Source of the DNA: Williamsia sterculiae
GTDB taxonomy: Bacteria; Actinomycetota; Actinomycetes; Mycobacteriales; Mycobacteriaceae
NCBI RefSeq assembly: GCF_900156495.1
Contig: NZ_FTNT01000009.1
Span: 149,556-213,555 of the forward strand
Reading direction: 5' to 3'
Length of the DNA: 64,000 bases
Of this stretch, positions 55,584 through 63,998 are shown piece by piece (within the stretch, counting starts at the first letter, position 1; each line of letters begins with the position of its first letter). A program made the translations under genes and the position numbers. The notes beneath the pieces were generated by a model. The model saw nothing but the letters and a program-made list of their open reading frames with translations. It did no database searches and was not told where the DNA came from.

Positions 55584-56894
55584 GTGGCCATCACCGACAT
55601 CGAAGAATATGCGCATCTGAGTGAGGCCGACATCGAGGCCCTCGGACGGGAACTCGACGAGATCCGCCGCGACGTCGAGGCCGCTCGTGGCGCCGACGAC
55701 GCCCGCTACATCCGCAACACCATCCGCTTCCAGCGGGCGCTGGAGATCAGTGGTCGAGCGATGATGTTCGGCGCCCGGCGCCGGTCGCTCTGGTGGGCGG
55801 GCGCGGGAGTCCTCGGGGTGGCCAAGATCGTCGAGAACATGGAACTCGGCCACAACGTGATGCACGGTCAGTGGGACTGGATGAACGACCCCGAGGTGCA
55901 CAGCAGCACCTGGGAGTGGGACAACCCCGACCCGTCGGCGCACTGGAAACACACCCACAACTTCATCCATCACAAGTACACCAACGTGCTGGGTATGGAC
56001 GACGACGTGGGTTACGGGTTGTTGCGGGTGACCCGGGACCAACGGTGGACGCCGTTCTACCTCGGCAACCTGGCCTACAACACACTGCTCGCGTTGGGTT
56101 TCGAGTACGGGGTGGCCATCCAGCACCTCGAACTGGGCAAGGTGGCCAAGGGCAAACACGACCCGGACGAATTCCGTGCCAACCTGCGCGCCGTGGGTGC
56201 GAAGGTGGGCAGGCAGACCCTCAAGGACTACGTGCTGTGGCCGGCCATCGTCGGCCTGACCACCCGGTCCCGCGGCGCCTGGGCCACGGCGGCGACCTCC
56301 ACCGTGATGGCCAACGTCATCCGCAACGTGTGGAGCAACGCCATCATCTTCTGCGGACACTTCCCCGACGGTGCGGAGAAGTTCACCAAGCAGGACGTCG
56401 ACAGCGAGACCCAGGCGCAGTGGTATCTGCGACAGATGTTGGGCAGCGCCAACTTCCGCTCGGGTCGCGTCCTCGGTTTCCTGAGTGGCAACCTGAGCTA
56501 CCAGATCGAGCACCACATCTTCCCCGACCTGCCCAGCAACCGGTTGCCCGAGATCTCGGTGCGTGTGCGCGCCATCTGTGACCGCTACGACCTGCCGTAC
56601 ACCACGGGGCCGTTCCTGCTGCAGTACGCGAAGAGTTGGCGGACGATCGCCAAGCTGTCCTTGCCCGACAAATATCTCTGGGCCGACAGCGACGACGCCC
56701 CGGAGACCGCATCGGAACGGCGGTTCGACGAGACGTCGACGCCGTGGTCGCCGATACCCGTGACCACCGGGCGGCGTCGCGGACTGCGGTCGGCGATCGC
56801 CGAGGCCCGGCGCCGTCGCGGCGGTGTGTTCGGTCGACGACGCGCGCGGGTCAGCGCGCTGCCGACCCGTGACGACCGCCGCCGCGCCGCCTGA
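55584..56894 (+). CDS. Fatty-acid (acyl-CoA) desaturase, DesA3-like
   Basis: A 436-residue membrane di-iron desaturase. Histidine boxes are HNVMH (90-94), HTHNFIHH (123-130) and QIEHH (307-311), and CGHFP is at 257-261. DesA3 of M. tuberculosis makes oleic acid from stearoyl-CoA. Membrane segments lie around 70-85 and 210-260. The C-terminal 70 residues are Arg-rich. The GTG start has GGAGG upstream. It is preceded by its reductase and followed by a close paralogue. Confidence 0.92.
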   Translation: MAITDIEEYAHLSEADIEALGRELDEIRRDVEAARGADDARYIRNTIRFQRALEISGRAMMFGARRRSLWWAGAGVLGVAKIVENMELGHNVMHGQWDWMNDPEVHSSTWEWDNPDPSAHWKHTHNFIHHKYTNVLGMDDDVGYGLLRVTRDQRWTPFYLGNLAYNTLLALGFEYGVAIQHLELGKVAKGKHDPDEFRANLRAVGAKVGRQTLKDYVLWPAIVGLTTRSRGAWATAATSTVMANVIRNVWSNAIIFCGHFPDGAEKFTKQDVDSETQAQWYLRQMLGSANFRSGRVLGFLSGNLSYQIEHHIFPDLPSNRLPEISVRVRAICDRYDLPYTTGPFLLQYAKSWRTIAKLSLPDKYLWADSDDAPETASERRFDETSTPWSPIPVTTGRRRGLRSAIAEARRRRGGVFGRRRARVSALPTRDDRRRAA

Positions 56895-56909
56895 GACCCC
56901 ACGGGGGTG

Positions 56910-56937
56910 TTGTCGTATCCGACAGGTGATGGACAAT
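56910..56937 (+). promoter_or_regulatory. promoter with palindrome before the second desaturase gene
   Basis: TTGTCG (56910-56915) and GACAAT (56932-56937) are 16 bp apart. The -35 has the same sequence as that of the first desaturase. TGTCG-TATC-CGACA (56911-56924) is a 5-bp dyad over it. The motif differs from the ACCTACG sites, so control may differ. Confidence 0.45.
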
Positions 56938-57039
56938 GGGATCACGAGGTGATCGTCGGCGTCGTCCGGTGATCGCCGTCCATCTCGGCGCGCCCCTGCG
57001 GGCGCGGGGGACACCCGAGGATCAGGAGAGTGCCCGGCG

Positions 57040-58296
57040 ATGGCCATCACCGACATCAATGCCTACGCCCATCTGACCGATGCCGACGTCGACCAGCTGG
57101 CCACCGAACTCGACGCCATCCGTCGTGATGTGGAGTCGTCGCGTGGGGTCCGGGACGCGACCTACCTGCGTCGGACCATCGTCGCGCAGCGGTTGCTGGA
57201 GGTCGGGGGTCGCGTCGCGCTGTTGCGCAGCGGCAGGCGGTCGCGCTGGGCGGTGGGAACGGCGATGCTCTCGCTGGCCAAGATCATCGAGAACATGGAA
57301 CTCGGCCACAACGTGATGCACGGCCAGTGGGACTGGATGAACGACCCCGAGGTGCACTCCACCTCGTGGGAGTGGGACATGATGTGCGCATCCGCCGACT
57401 GGAAGCACTCGCACAACTTCATCCATCACAAATACACGAACGTGTTGGGGATGGATCACGACGTGGGCTACCGGTTGCTGCGGGTCACGCGCGACGACCC
57501 CTGGCAGCCGAAGAACCTGCTCCAGCCGTTCTCCAATCTGTTCCTCGCCGCCACCTTCGAGTGGGGGATCGGGTTGCACGACCTGGAATTGAAGTCGGTC
57601 ATCGCCGGCACCAAACCGATGGAGGTCGCCCGGCCGCAGATCCGCGGTTTCCTGATCAAGGTGGCCAAACAGCTCAGCAAGGACTATCTGCTGTTCCCGG
57701 CCTTGTCCGGTACGCATGCCCGGTCGACGCTGACCGCGAACCTCACCGCCAACCTGGTGCGCAACCTCTGGGCCTACGTGGTCATCTTCTGCGGGCATTT
57801 TCCCGACGGGGCGGAGAAGTTCACCGCCGATGAGCTGGAGAACGAGTCCGAAGGACAGTGGTACCTGCGACAGATGTTGGGCAGTGCCAACTTCGAGGCC
57901 GGACCGGCTCTGGCGTTCTTGAGCGGCAACCTCTGCTACCAGATCGAGCACCACCTGTTCCCGGATCTGCCCAGCAACCGATACGCCGAGATGGCGGTCC
58001 GGGTGCGCGCTCTGTGTGACAAGTACGACCTGCCGTACACCACGGGCACCCTGATGGGTCAGTACCTGCAGAGTTTCCGCACGATCAACAAGCTCGCACT
58101 ACCGGACGTGTTCCTGCGCGCGGACGCAGACGATGCACCGGAGACCGCTTCCGAGCGCCGATTCGGACTGCCCGACGCCCTGCGGGCGCGCATCGCCGAC
58201 CGCCCCTCGGTGCGACCGCGTCAGGGTCTGCGCACAGCGCTGGCTGCCCGCGCCCGGCACGCCCGTACCGCCAAGATCGTCGCCCGCGCGCGCTGA
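57040..58296 (+). CDS. Fatty-acid desaturase, paralogue of the preceding gene
   Basis: A 418-residue desaturase. It has the same start (MAITDI...AYAHL), the same boxes HNVMH (90-94), HSHNFIHH (123-130) and QIEHH, and the same WDWMNDPEVHS segment as the gene at 55584, so the two arose by duplication. They diverge most in the middle (about 180-230) and at the Arg-rich end. Substrate position or chain length may differ. It is convergent with rsgA, and a 21-bp repeat array starts 5 bp after its stop. Confidence 0.92.
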   Translation: MAITDINAYAHLTDADVDQLATELDAIRRDVESSRGVRDATYLRRTIVAQRLLEVGGRVALLRSGRRSRWAVGTAMLSLAKIIENMELGHNVMHGQWDWMNDPEVHSTSWEWDMMCASADWKHSHNFIHHKYTNVLGMDHDVGYRLLRVTRDDPWQPKNLLQPFSNLFLAATFEWGIGLHDLELKSVIAGTKPMEVARPQIRGFLIKVAKQLSKDYLLFPALSGTHARSTLTANLTANLVRNLWAYVVIFCGHFPDGAEKFTADELENESEGQWYLRQMLGSANFEAGPALAFLSGNLCYQIEHHLFPDLPSNRYAEMAVRVRALCDKYDLPYTTGTLMGQYLQSFRTINKLALPDVFLRADADDAPETASERRFGLPDALRARIADRPSVRPRQGLRTALAARARHARTAKIVARAR

Positions 58297-58300
58297 CCCA

Positions 58301-58467
58301 CGTCGAGTGGGCCCTCGTTCGCGTCGAGCGTGCCCATAACGGCCCACTCGATGCGAGTGTCGGCACGCTCGACGGGGTTCAGGCGTCGAGCGGGCCGTTG
58401 TTCTCGTCGAGCGTGCCGTTGTAGGGCTCGAGCGTGCCCTCGTTCGCGTCGACCGGGCCGTCGGCGG
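58301..58467. repeat. 21-bp repeat array with an internal inverted block
   Basis: Units of 21 bp with core CGTCGAGCGTGCC or CGTCGAGTGGGCC occur in order: two forward (58301-58342), two reversed (from 58341 to about 58380, GGCCCACTCGATG and GGCACGCTCGACG, 21 bp apart), then four forward (58384-58467). On the minus strand the last four code for a heptapeptide repeat at the RsgA C-terminus (G-[PT]-[VL]-[DE]-x-x-N/E). The array fills the space between the desaturase and rsgA stops and enters rsgA. Confidence 0.75.
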
Positions 58468-59494
58468 AGACCTCGTCCTGCCCGCCGACCGCGACCAGCA
58501 GCGCCCGCACGGCCATCGCGCGTCGATGGGCATTGCCGGTGAGCGCGTCCAGCGCACACTCGGGGTCCGCGGGCGGCCCCAGGTGGGTGCAGCCGCGCGG
58601 GCAGTCCTCGATCGCGACCCGCAGGTCGTCGAAGGCGTCGACGATGTCGTCCGGTGAGACGTGGGCCAATCCGAACGATCGGATGCCCGGCGTGTCGACC
58701 ACCCAGCCCTGCGGCGTCCCTGGTTGTCCGACCAACGGCAGGGCGACCGACTGGGTCGAGGTGTGCCGTCCCTTCCCGACCCCCGACACCACACCGGTCG
58801 CACGGTCGGCGTCGGGTACCAGTCGGTTCACCAACGTCGACTTGCCCACGCCCGAATGCCCGATGAGCGCGGTGATGGTGCCCGCCAGATCGGCGCGGAG
58901 ACCCTCGAGCGGATCGTCGCGACCGGCCAACACGATCGGCAGGTCCAGGTCGGCGAAGGCGGCGGTGAAGGACTCCGGCGCGGCGAGATCGGACTTGGTC
59001 AGGCACAGGATCGGGGTCAGACCGCCCACGTAGGCCGCGGCCAGCGCCCGTTCGACGAAACCCGTCCGCGGCGGGGGATCGGCCAGCGCGGTCACGATCA
59101 ACAGCTGGGCCGCGTTGGCCACCACGATGCGCTCATACGGATCGGTGTCATCCGCGGTGCGCCGCAACACCGTTCGACGGTCCGACACCTTCACGATGCG
59201 CGCGAGGGTGTCGGGTCTACCGGACAGGTCGCCGACCACCGACACCTCGTCGCCCACCACCACGGGTGTACGGCCCAGCTCGCGGGCCCGCATACACACC
59301 ACCGGACGGCCGGGATCGCCGTCGAGCACACACCCCCATCGGCCACGATCGACCGACACCACCATCGCGTACTCGGCGTCGTCGTGCCGGGGACGGGTCT
59401 TGGTGCGCGGACGACTGCCCTTGCCCGGACGGATCCGGACATCGGTCTCGTCGTAGACCCGACGGCTCAGGACACACCCACCAGGCCGGACCAC
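58379..59494 (-). CDS. rsgA: Small ribosomal subunit biogenesis GTPase RsgA
   Basis: A GTPase of up to 371 residues that matures the 30S subunit. The circular permutation is clear: an OB domain first, then LTKSD (G4), GHSGVGKST (G1) and DTPGIRSFG (G3), then the zinc motif [16 protein letters not shown]. Compared with M. tuberculosis RsgA it has about 35 extra C-terminal residues encoded by a 21-bp repeat. The start is uncertain: GTG 59494 lies inside aroA; CTG 59470 would overlap the aroA stop (CTGA) and match the usual N-terminus. Confidence 0.93.
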   Translation of the reverse strand: MVRPGGCVLSRRVYDETDVRIRPGKGSRPRTKTRPRHDDAEYAMVVSVDRGRWGCVLDGDPGRPVVCMRARELGRTPVVVGDEVSVVGDLSGRPDTLARIVKVSDRRTVLRRTADDTDPYERIVVANAAQLLIVTALADPPPRTGFVERALAAAYVGGLTPILCLTKSDLAAPESFTAAFADLDLPIVLAGRDDPLEGLRADLAGTITALIGHSGVGKSTLVNRLVPDADRATGVVSGVGKGRHTSTQSVALPLVGQPGTPQGWVVDTPGIRSFGLAHVSPDDIVDAFDDLRVAIEDCPRGCTHLGPPADPECALDALTGNAHRRAMAVRALLVAVGGQDEVSADGPVDANEGTLEPYNGTLDENNGPLDA

Positions 59495-60732
59495 ATGGCG
59501 GGAAAGTCGGGCAGTGTCTTCGCGGTGGTCTCGATGTCGTCGACCGCCACACCCGGCGTGACCAGACCGATCAGTGCGCCCGCGGTGGCCATCCGATGAT
59601 CGGCGTAGGAGTGCCAGGTGCCGTCGTGCAGGGTCGCCGGGACGATGCGCAGCCCGTCGGCGGTCTCGGTGCAGTGGCCGCCCAGTGCGGTGATCTCGGT
59701 GGACAAGGCGGCCAGTCGGTCCGTCTCGTGGCCGCGCAGGTGCGCGATCCCGGACAACACGGATTCTCCGTCGGCCAACGCGCAGAGGGCGGCGATGGTC
59801 GGCGTGAGCTCACCGATGTCGTGCAGGTCCAGGGCGACGCCTGCGGGTCGCTCGGTCCCGTACACGGTCAGTGATCCGTCCACCAGCTCTGTGCGACAAC
59901 CCATCTCGTGGAGGACGTCCACGAACGTCGCACCGGGCTGGGTGGTGACCGCAGGCCACCGTGGCACCGTGACGGTGCCACCGGTGACCGCGGCCGCGGC
60001 CAGGAACGCCGCGGCGTTCGACAGGTCGGGTTCGATCTGCCAGTCGACCGCGGAGATCGGGCCCGGCAGCACCCGCCAGGTGTCGGCGACCGAGGTGTCG
60101 ACCACGACCCCGGCCGTCCGCACCATCTGCACGCTCATGTCCACATGCGGTGTCGACGGCACCGGCTTGCCGACGTGGCTGATGCTGATGCCCTGGTCAT
60201 ACCGCGCCGCCGACAACAACAGGCCGGAGACGAACTGCGACGACCCGGAGGCGTCGATGGTCACCTCGCCGCCCGCTGCGGCCCCACCGCCGATCACGGT
60301 GAACGGCAACGCATCCCCGTCCACCTGGACCCCGAGTGAGCGCAGTGCGTCGAGGATGGTCGACAGGGGTCGCGACCGCGCCTGTTCGTCGCCGTCGAAC
60401 TCCACGGTCCCGGAAGCCAGTGCGGCTGCGGGAGGCAGGAATCGCATCACGGTGCCGGCGAGACCGCAGTCGACCCGGCCGCCGTGTAACGGGCCGGGGG
60501 TGATGTGCACGGTGGTGGGATCGCCGGGGGCCGGTGCCACATCCACCCCGAGGGTGGCCAGCCCGCTGAGCATCAGGTCGGTGTCGCGGCTGCGCAGGGT
60601 TCCGCTGAGGGTGCTCGGACCGTCGGCCAGGGCGGCGAGGATGAGGGCACGGTTGGTGATCGACTTGGATCCGGGCAGGTCGACGGTGGCGACGACGGGC
60701 CCGGACGCCACCGGTGCGCTCCAGGAACTCAT
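59467..60732 (-). CDS. aroA: 3-phosphoshikimate 1-carboxyvinyltransferase (EPSP synthase)
   Basis: A 421-residue shikimate-pathway enzyme joining shikimate 3-phosphate and phosphoenolpyruvate. Visible are [37 protein letters not shown] (in place of the LGNAGTA of class I) and [16 protein letters not shown] near the C-terminus. The two-domain length is normal. It is followed on the same strand by rsgA with overlap, the same order as M. tuberculosis Rv3227-Rv3228. Confidence 0.95.
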   Translation of the reverse strand: MSSWSAPVASGPVVATVDLPGSKSITNRALILAALADGPSTLSGTLRSRDTDLMLSGLATLGVDVAPAPGDPTTVHITPGPLHGGRVDCGLAGTVMRFLPPAAALASGTVEFDGDEQARSRPLSTILDALRSLGVQVDGDALPFTVIGGGAAAGGEVTIDASGSSQFVSGLLLSAARYDQGISISHVGKPVPSTPHVDMSVQMVRTAGVVVDTSVADTWRVLPGPISAVDWQIEPDLSNAAAFLAAAAVTGGTVTVPRWPAVTTQPGATFVDVLHEMGCRTELVDGSLTVYGTERPAGVALDLHDIGELTPTIAALCALADGESVLSGIAHLRGHETDRLAALSTEITALGGHCTETADGLRIVPATLHDGTWHSYADHRMATAGALIGLVTPGVAVDDIETTAKTLPDFPAMWSGLVGVS

Positions 60733-60765
60733 GGGTACGAGTCTGTCATGCGATCCAGCCCGCGC

Positions 60766-61155
60766 TCAGTGCCGTGTGTCCGTGCGCAGGGGGTGGTCGC
60801 CGGGGATCTCCACGAAGATCAGCGTGCGGCCGTCCGGGTCCTGCACATGCATCTCGATGAGTCCCCACGGTTCGGTGCGTGCCGCGCGGGTTATCGGAAC
60901 GTCGTGCTCGGCCAATTGCCGCGCGGCGTCGGCGATGTCACGCACCTGCAACCACAGCGAGGCGCCGGAACCGGGTATCCCGTCCGAGTCCGGTGGGAGA
61001 TGTGCGGGCACTTCGATGAAACCTGCGCCCGCGTGGAAGACGATCCCGCCGGGATATTCGCGTGCGACGGCCAAGCCGAGACTCTCTCGGTAGAAGGCCT
61101 GCAACTGCTTCGGATCGCTGGACCGGAGCAGGACGCGGCTGCCGAGGATCTCCAT
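60766..61155 (-). CDS. VOC/glyoxalase-fold protein
   Basis: A 129-residue vicinal-oxygen-chelate protein. It has paired beta-alpha-beta-beta-beta units (MEILGSRVLLRSSDPKQLQAFYRESLGLAVA... and GASLWLQVRDIADAARQLAEHDVPITRAARTEPWGLIEMHVQDPDG). The glutamate in the last strand (LIFVEIPGDH) could bind metal. The substrate is unknown. ATG 61155 is the likely start. It lies 33 bp from the aroA start on the same strand, upstream of it. Confidence 0.78.
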   Translation of the reverse strand: MEILGSRVLLRSSDPKQLQAFYRESLGLAVAREYPGGIVFHAGAGFIEVPAHLPPDSDGIPGSGASLWLQVRDIADAARQLAEHDVPITRAARTEPWGLIEMHVQDPDGRTLIFVEIPGDHPLRTDTRH

Positions 61156-61226
61156 GGGGCCAGTCTCCACCACCGAGGTCGGTTGTCATACGAGTTCGGC
61201 GGCCGGGATGCATAGCCGAGTTCGCG

Positions 61227-61244
61227 AGTGTACAGTCGTGCACT
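61227..61244. promoter_or_regulatory. 18-bp near-palindrome before the second reductase gene
   Basis: AGTGTAC-AGTC-GTGCACT has 6 of 7 matching arm positions around a 4-bp centre. Arm length and spacing are the same as in the ACCTACG sites, but the bases differ. The layout AGTG-xAC-N4-GTxxACT resembles the operator described for the TetR regulator DesT, which controls a desaturase and its reductase in Pseudomonas. Confidence 0.45.
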
Positions 61245-61287
61245 GAGTATGACAGCCCGTCGCGACTCGAAGAATCCTCGGCACAAC

Positions 61288-62427
61288 ATGACTGAGGATG
61301 AGGTCGACGACCAAGTGAACGGTGGGTACATGGCTGAGCGTGGTGCGGTTCCTCGGGTGTCGCCGGTGCGGCGGGGGTTTATGCGGGCGGTGACGGGGTT
61401 GTTCAATCCGTTGCGTCCGGATGATTACGTGGAGATGATCAATCCGTTGTGGACGACGCGGGAGTTGCGTGGTCGGGTGGTGGAGGTGGAGTCGGAGGGG
61501 TCGTCGGCGGCGACGGTGTGGATTCGGCCGGGGTATGAGTGGCCGGGTCATTTGCCGGGGCAGTATGTGCGGTTGGGTGTGGTGGTGGATGGGGTGTTTC
61601 ATTGGCGGGCGTATTCGTTGACGTCGGATCCGGATCCGCGTGATGGGTTGATCAGTGTGTCGCCGAAGTTGGTGCCGGATGGGACGGTGTCACCGTTTTT
61701 GGTGCAGCGGTTGCGGCCGGGTGAGATTGTGCGGCTCGGTGAGATCGAGGGTGTGTTCACGTTGCCTGATCCGTTGCCGTCGAAGTTGTTGTTCGTCAGT
61801 GCGGGTAGTGGGATCACTCCGATCATGAGTATGTTGCGGGCGTTGGATCGGCGGGATCGGATGGCTGATGTGGTGGTGATCCATTCGGTGCGTGAGCGTG
61901 AGCAGTTGATGTTCGCTGATGAGTTGGATGATTTCGCGGATCGTCATGACGGGTTTGATCTGCATGTGCGGGTCAGTGGTGATGACGGGCGGATGTCGGT
62001 GGCCGATATCGAGTCGTGGTGTCCGGATTGGTCGCAGCGGGAGGCGTTGTGTTCGGGGCCGTCGGAGTTGTTGGACGATCTCGTCGAGTTCTGGGACACC
62101 CACGATGTCGCGGAGCGGATTCATCTGGAGCGGTTCCAGCCGGTGATCGGGGGGGATCCGGGTGAGGGTGAGGGTGGGGTGGTGCGGTTCGCCAAGTCCG
62201 GGGCCGAGGCCACGTGTGAGCCGGGGCAACCGATCTTGCAGGCCGGGGAGGATGCGGGGTTGGAGTTGAAGTTCGGGTGTCGGATCGGGATCTGTCATAC
62301 GTGTACCGGGGTTCTGGATGCGGGGCAGGTGCGGGATCTGCGGACCGGGGAGGTGTCCTCGCCGCAGGGCCAGGCCATCCGGATCTGTGTGCATACCGCT
62401 GAGGGTGAGGTCACCGTCAAACTGTGA
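61288..62427 (+). CDS. Ferredoxin reductase paired with the third desaturase
   Basis: A reductase of about 379 residues, paralogous to the one at 54324. The FAD motif RAYSLTS, the NAD(P)H motif VSAGSGITPIMSMLRAL and the 2Fe-2S cysteines in CRIGICHTCTG...C are intact. DDYVEMINPLWTTRELRGRVVEV aligns with the same part of its paralogue. Starts at 61249, 61288 or 61330 are possible; none has a strong ribosome-binding site. Base composition is strongly G/T-rich on this strand, unlike its neighbours. The desaturase follows 47 bp later. Confidence 0.87.
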   Translation: MTEDEVDDQVNGGYMAERGAVPRVSPVRRGFMRAVTGLFNPLRPDDYVEMINPLWTTRELRGRVVEVESEGSSAATVWIRPGYEWPGHLPGQYVRLGVVVDGVFHWRAYSLTSDPDPRDGLISVSPKLVPDGTVSPFLVQRLRPGEIVRLGEIEGVFTLPDPLPSKLLFVSAGSGITPIMSMLRALDRRDRMADVVVIHSVREREQLMFADELDDFADRHDGFDLHVRVSGDDGRMSVADIESWCPDWSQREALCSGPSELLDDLVEFWDTHDVAERIHLERFQPVIGGDPGEGEGGVVRFAKSGAEATCEPGQPILQAGEDAGLELKFGCRIGICHTCTGVLDAGQVRDLRTGEVSSPQGQAIRICVHTAEGEVTVKL

Positions 62428-62474
62428 CCCCTGCCCGGGGCCTGTAGTACAACAATTATTTGGGAGAACACATC

Positions 62475-63980
62475 ATGACCACACATGCCACTGACCGCAC
62501 CGACACGACTTCCTACGGTGGGGATGGTGATCGTTCGGGGGCGCGGGTGTACGGGGTGGGCCCGGATGGGCAACCGCATCCGTTGGCGCATTTGTCTGAT
62601 GAGGACATCGAGTTGTTGGGCAAGGAGTTCGACGCGATCCATGACGATGTGTACGCCGACCTCGGTGATGGTGATCGGCGGTACATCAAGTCGGTGATCG
62701 CCGCGCAACGACAGTTGGCGGTGTTGGGTCGGGTGGTGTTGCTCAACTCGCGGTCCACCCCGGCGTGGGTGGTGGGCACCGCGTGTCTGGGGATGGCGAA
62801 GATCCTGGAGAACATGGAGATCGGGCACAACGTGATGCACGGTCAGTGGGACTGGATGAACGACCCCGACATCCATTCCTCGGTGTGGGACTGGGACACC
62901 GCCTCCACCGCGGAAGCGTGGAAACATTCCCACAACTATGTGCACCACACCTACACCAACATCCGCGGTAAAGACAAAGACCTCGGCTACGAGATCATGC
63001 GGATCGACCCCCACCAACCCTGGTCACCGGTGTATCTGCTGCAACCGTTCTACAACGTGGTGTTGATGGCGTTTTTCGAGTGGGGCGTGGCCGTACACGA
63101 CCTGGACATCGAAGCGATCCGCCGCGGCGACAAACCCGCCGCCGAGATCATCCACGACCTGAAAGGCATCGCCGGCAAAGCCCGACGCCAGATCGTCAAG
63201 GACTACCTCGGCTGGCCCGCCGTGTCGGCGGCAGCGTTCCTCGCCACCCACACCCTGACCGGTGGGCGTCTCGATCAACCCGCCACCTCCCGGACCGGGC
63301 GGCTGCTGCGTACCGTCAACCGTCGAACCCACCTGGGCCCGGTCACCCTGCTCGCCGCGGCCGCCGACCGGGTGTTACCCGGCGCCGAGGACACCTTCCT
63401 GCGGACCGCGGGCGCCGATTTCGTGGCCAACCTGATCCGCAACGTGTGGTCGAACGCGATCATCTTCTGCGGCCATTTCCCCGACCAGGCCTACACCTTC
63501 TCCCAGGACGAGACCGCAGACGAGACCCGCGGCGGCTGGTACGCCCGGCAACTGATCGGCGCCGCGAACATCGAGGGCTCCCCCCTGTTCCACATCATCT
63601 CCGGCAACCTCGGCTACCAAGTCGAACACCACCTCTACCCCGACATGCCCTCCACCCGCTACGCCCAGGTCGCACCCCGGGTCAAAGACATCTGCCAACG
63701 CTACGGACTGCCCTACAACACCGGACCCTTCCACCGCCAATGGGCACAAGTCCAACGCACCATCCTGCGCCTGGCCCTACCCGGCGGACACCCCCGACCC
63801 AAACCCGGCCCCTACCACCGACCACCCCACTCCGCACCCACCCCCACCCGACCCAGCGAAGCCACCCACTCCCGCAACCGCATCCCCCACCCCAACCCCG
63901 ACACCAACCACCCCACCACCGGACCCGAACACCCCAACACCAACAACGCCACCCACGTCACACCCCCACCCCGCACCTAA
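62475..63980 (+). CDS. Fatty-acid desaturase with internal insertion and low-complexity tail
   Basis: A 501-residue desaturase. Boxes are HNVMH (118-122), HSHNYVHH (151-158) and QVEHH (382-386). Compared with the two earlier desaturases it has an N-terminal extension of about 28 residues, an extra segment of about 50 residues at 255-310, and a tail of about 64 residues (438-501) made mostly of Pro, Thr, His, Asn and Arg. ATG 62475 follows GGGAGA. Composition changes from G/T-rich to A/C-rich near residue 140. Confidence 0.9.
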   Translation: MTTHATDRTDTTSYGGDGDRSGARVYGVGPDGQPHPLAHLSDEDIELLGKEFDAIHDDVYADLGDGDRRYIKSVIAAQRQLAVLGRVVLLNSRSTPAWVVGTACLGMAKILENMEIGHNVMHGQWDWMNDPDIHSSVWDWDTASTAEAWKHSHNYVHHTYTNIRGKDKDLGYEIMRIDPHQPWSPVYLLQPFYNVVLMAFFEWGVAVHDLDIEAIRRGDKPAAEIIHDLKGIAGKARRQIVKDYLGWPAVSAAAFLATHTLTGGRLDQPATSRTGRLLRTVNRRTHLGPVTLLAAAADRVLPGAEDTFLRTAGADFVANLIRNVWSNAIIFCGHFPDQAYTFSQDETADETRGGWYARQLIGAANIEGSPLFHIISGNLGYQVEHHLYPDMPSTRYAQVAPRVKDICQRYGLPYNTGPFHRQWAQVQRTILRLALPGGHPRPKPGPYHRPPHSAPTPTRPSEATHSRNRIPHPNPDTNHPTTGPEHPNTNNATHVTPPPRT

Positions 63981-63984
63981 ACCA

Positions 63985-63998
63985 CCACCACAAGGTGG
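63985..63998 (+). terminator. short hairpin after the third desaturase
   Basis: CCACC-ACAA-GGTGG lies 5 nt after the stop codon at the window edge. It is a 5-bp stem only; the window ends before any further sequence can be seen. Confidence 0.35.

Noticed and set aside
54444..57059. 871-residue open frame on the minus strand
   Set aside because: It is antisense to the reductase and first desaturase, which have complete catalytic motifs. Long antisense frames are expected in such GC-rich DNA, and the translation is Arg/His/Gly/Val-rich with no recognisable domain.
58301..58467. CRISPR array
   Set aside because: Repeats are directly adjacent with no unique spacers, the unit is 21 bp, two units are inverted and part is coding. 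No cas gene is present. No other CRISPR-like array was seen.
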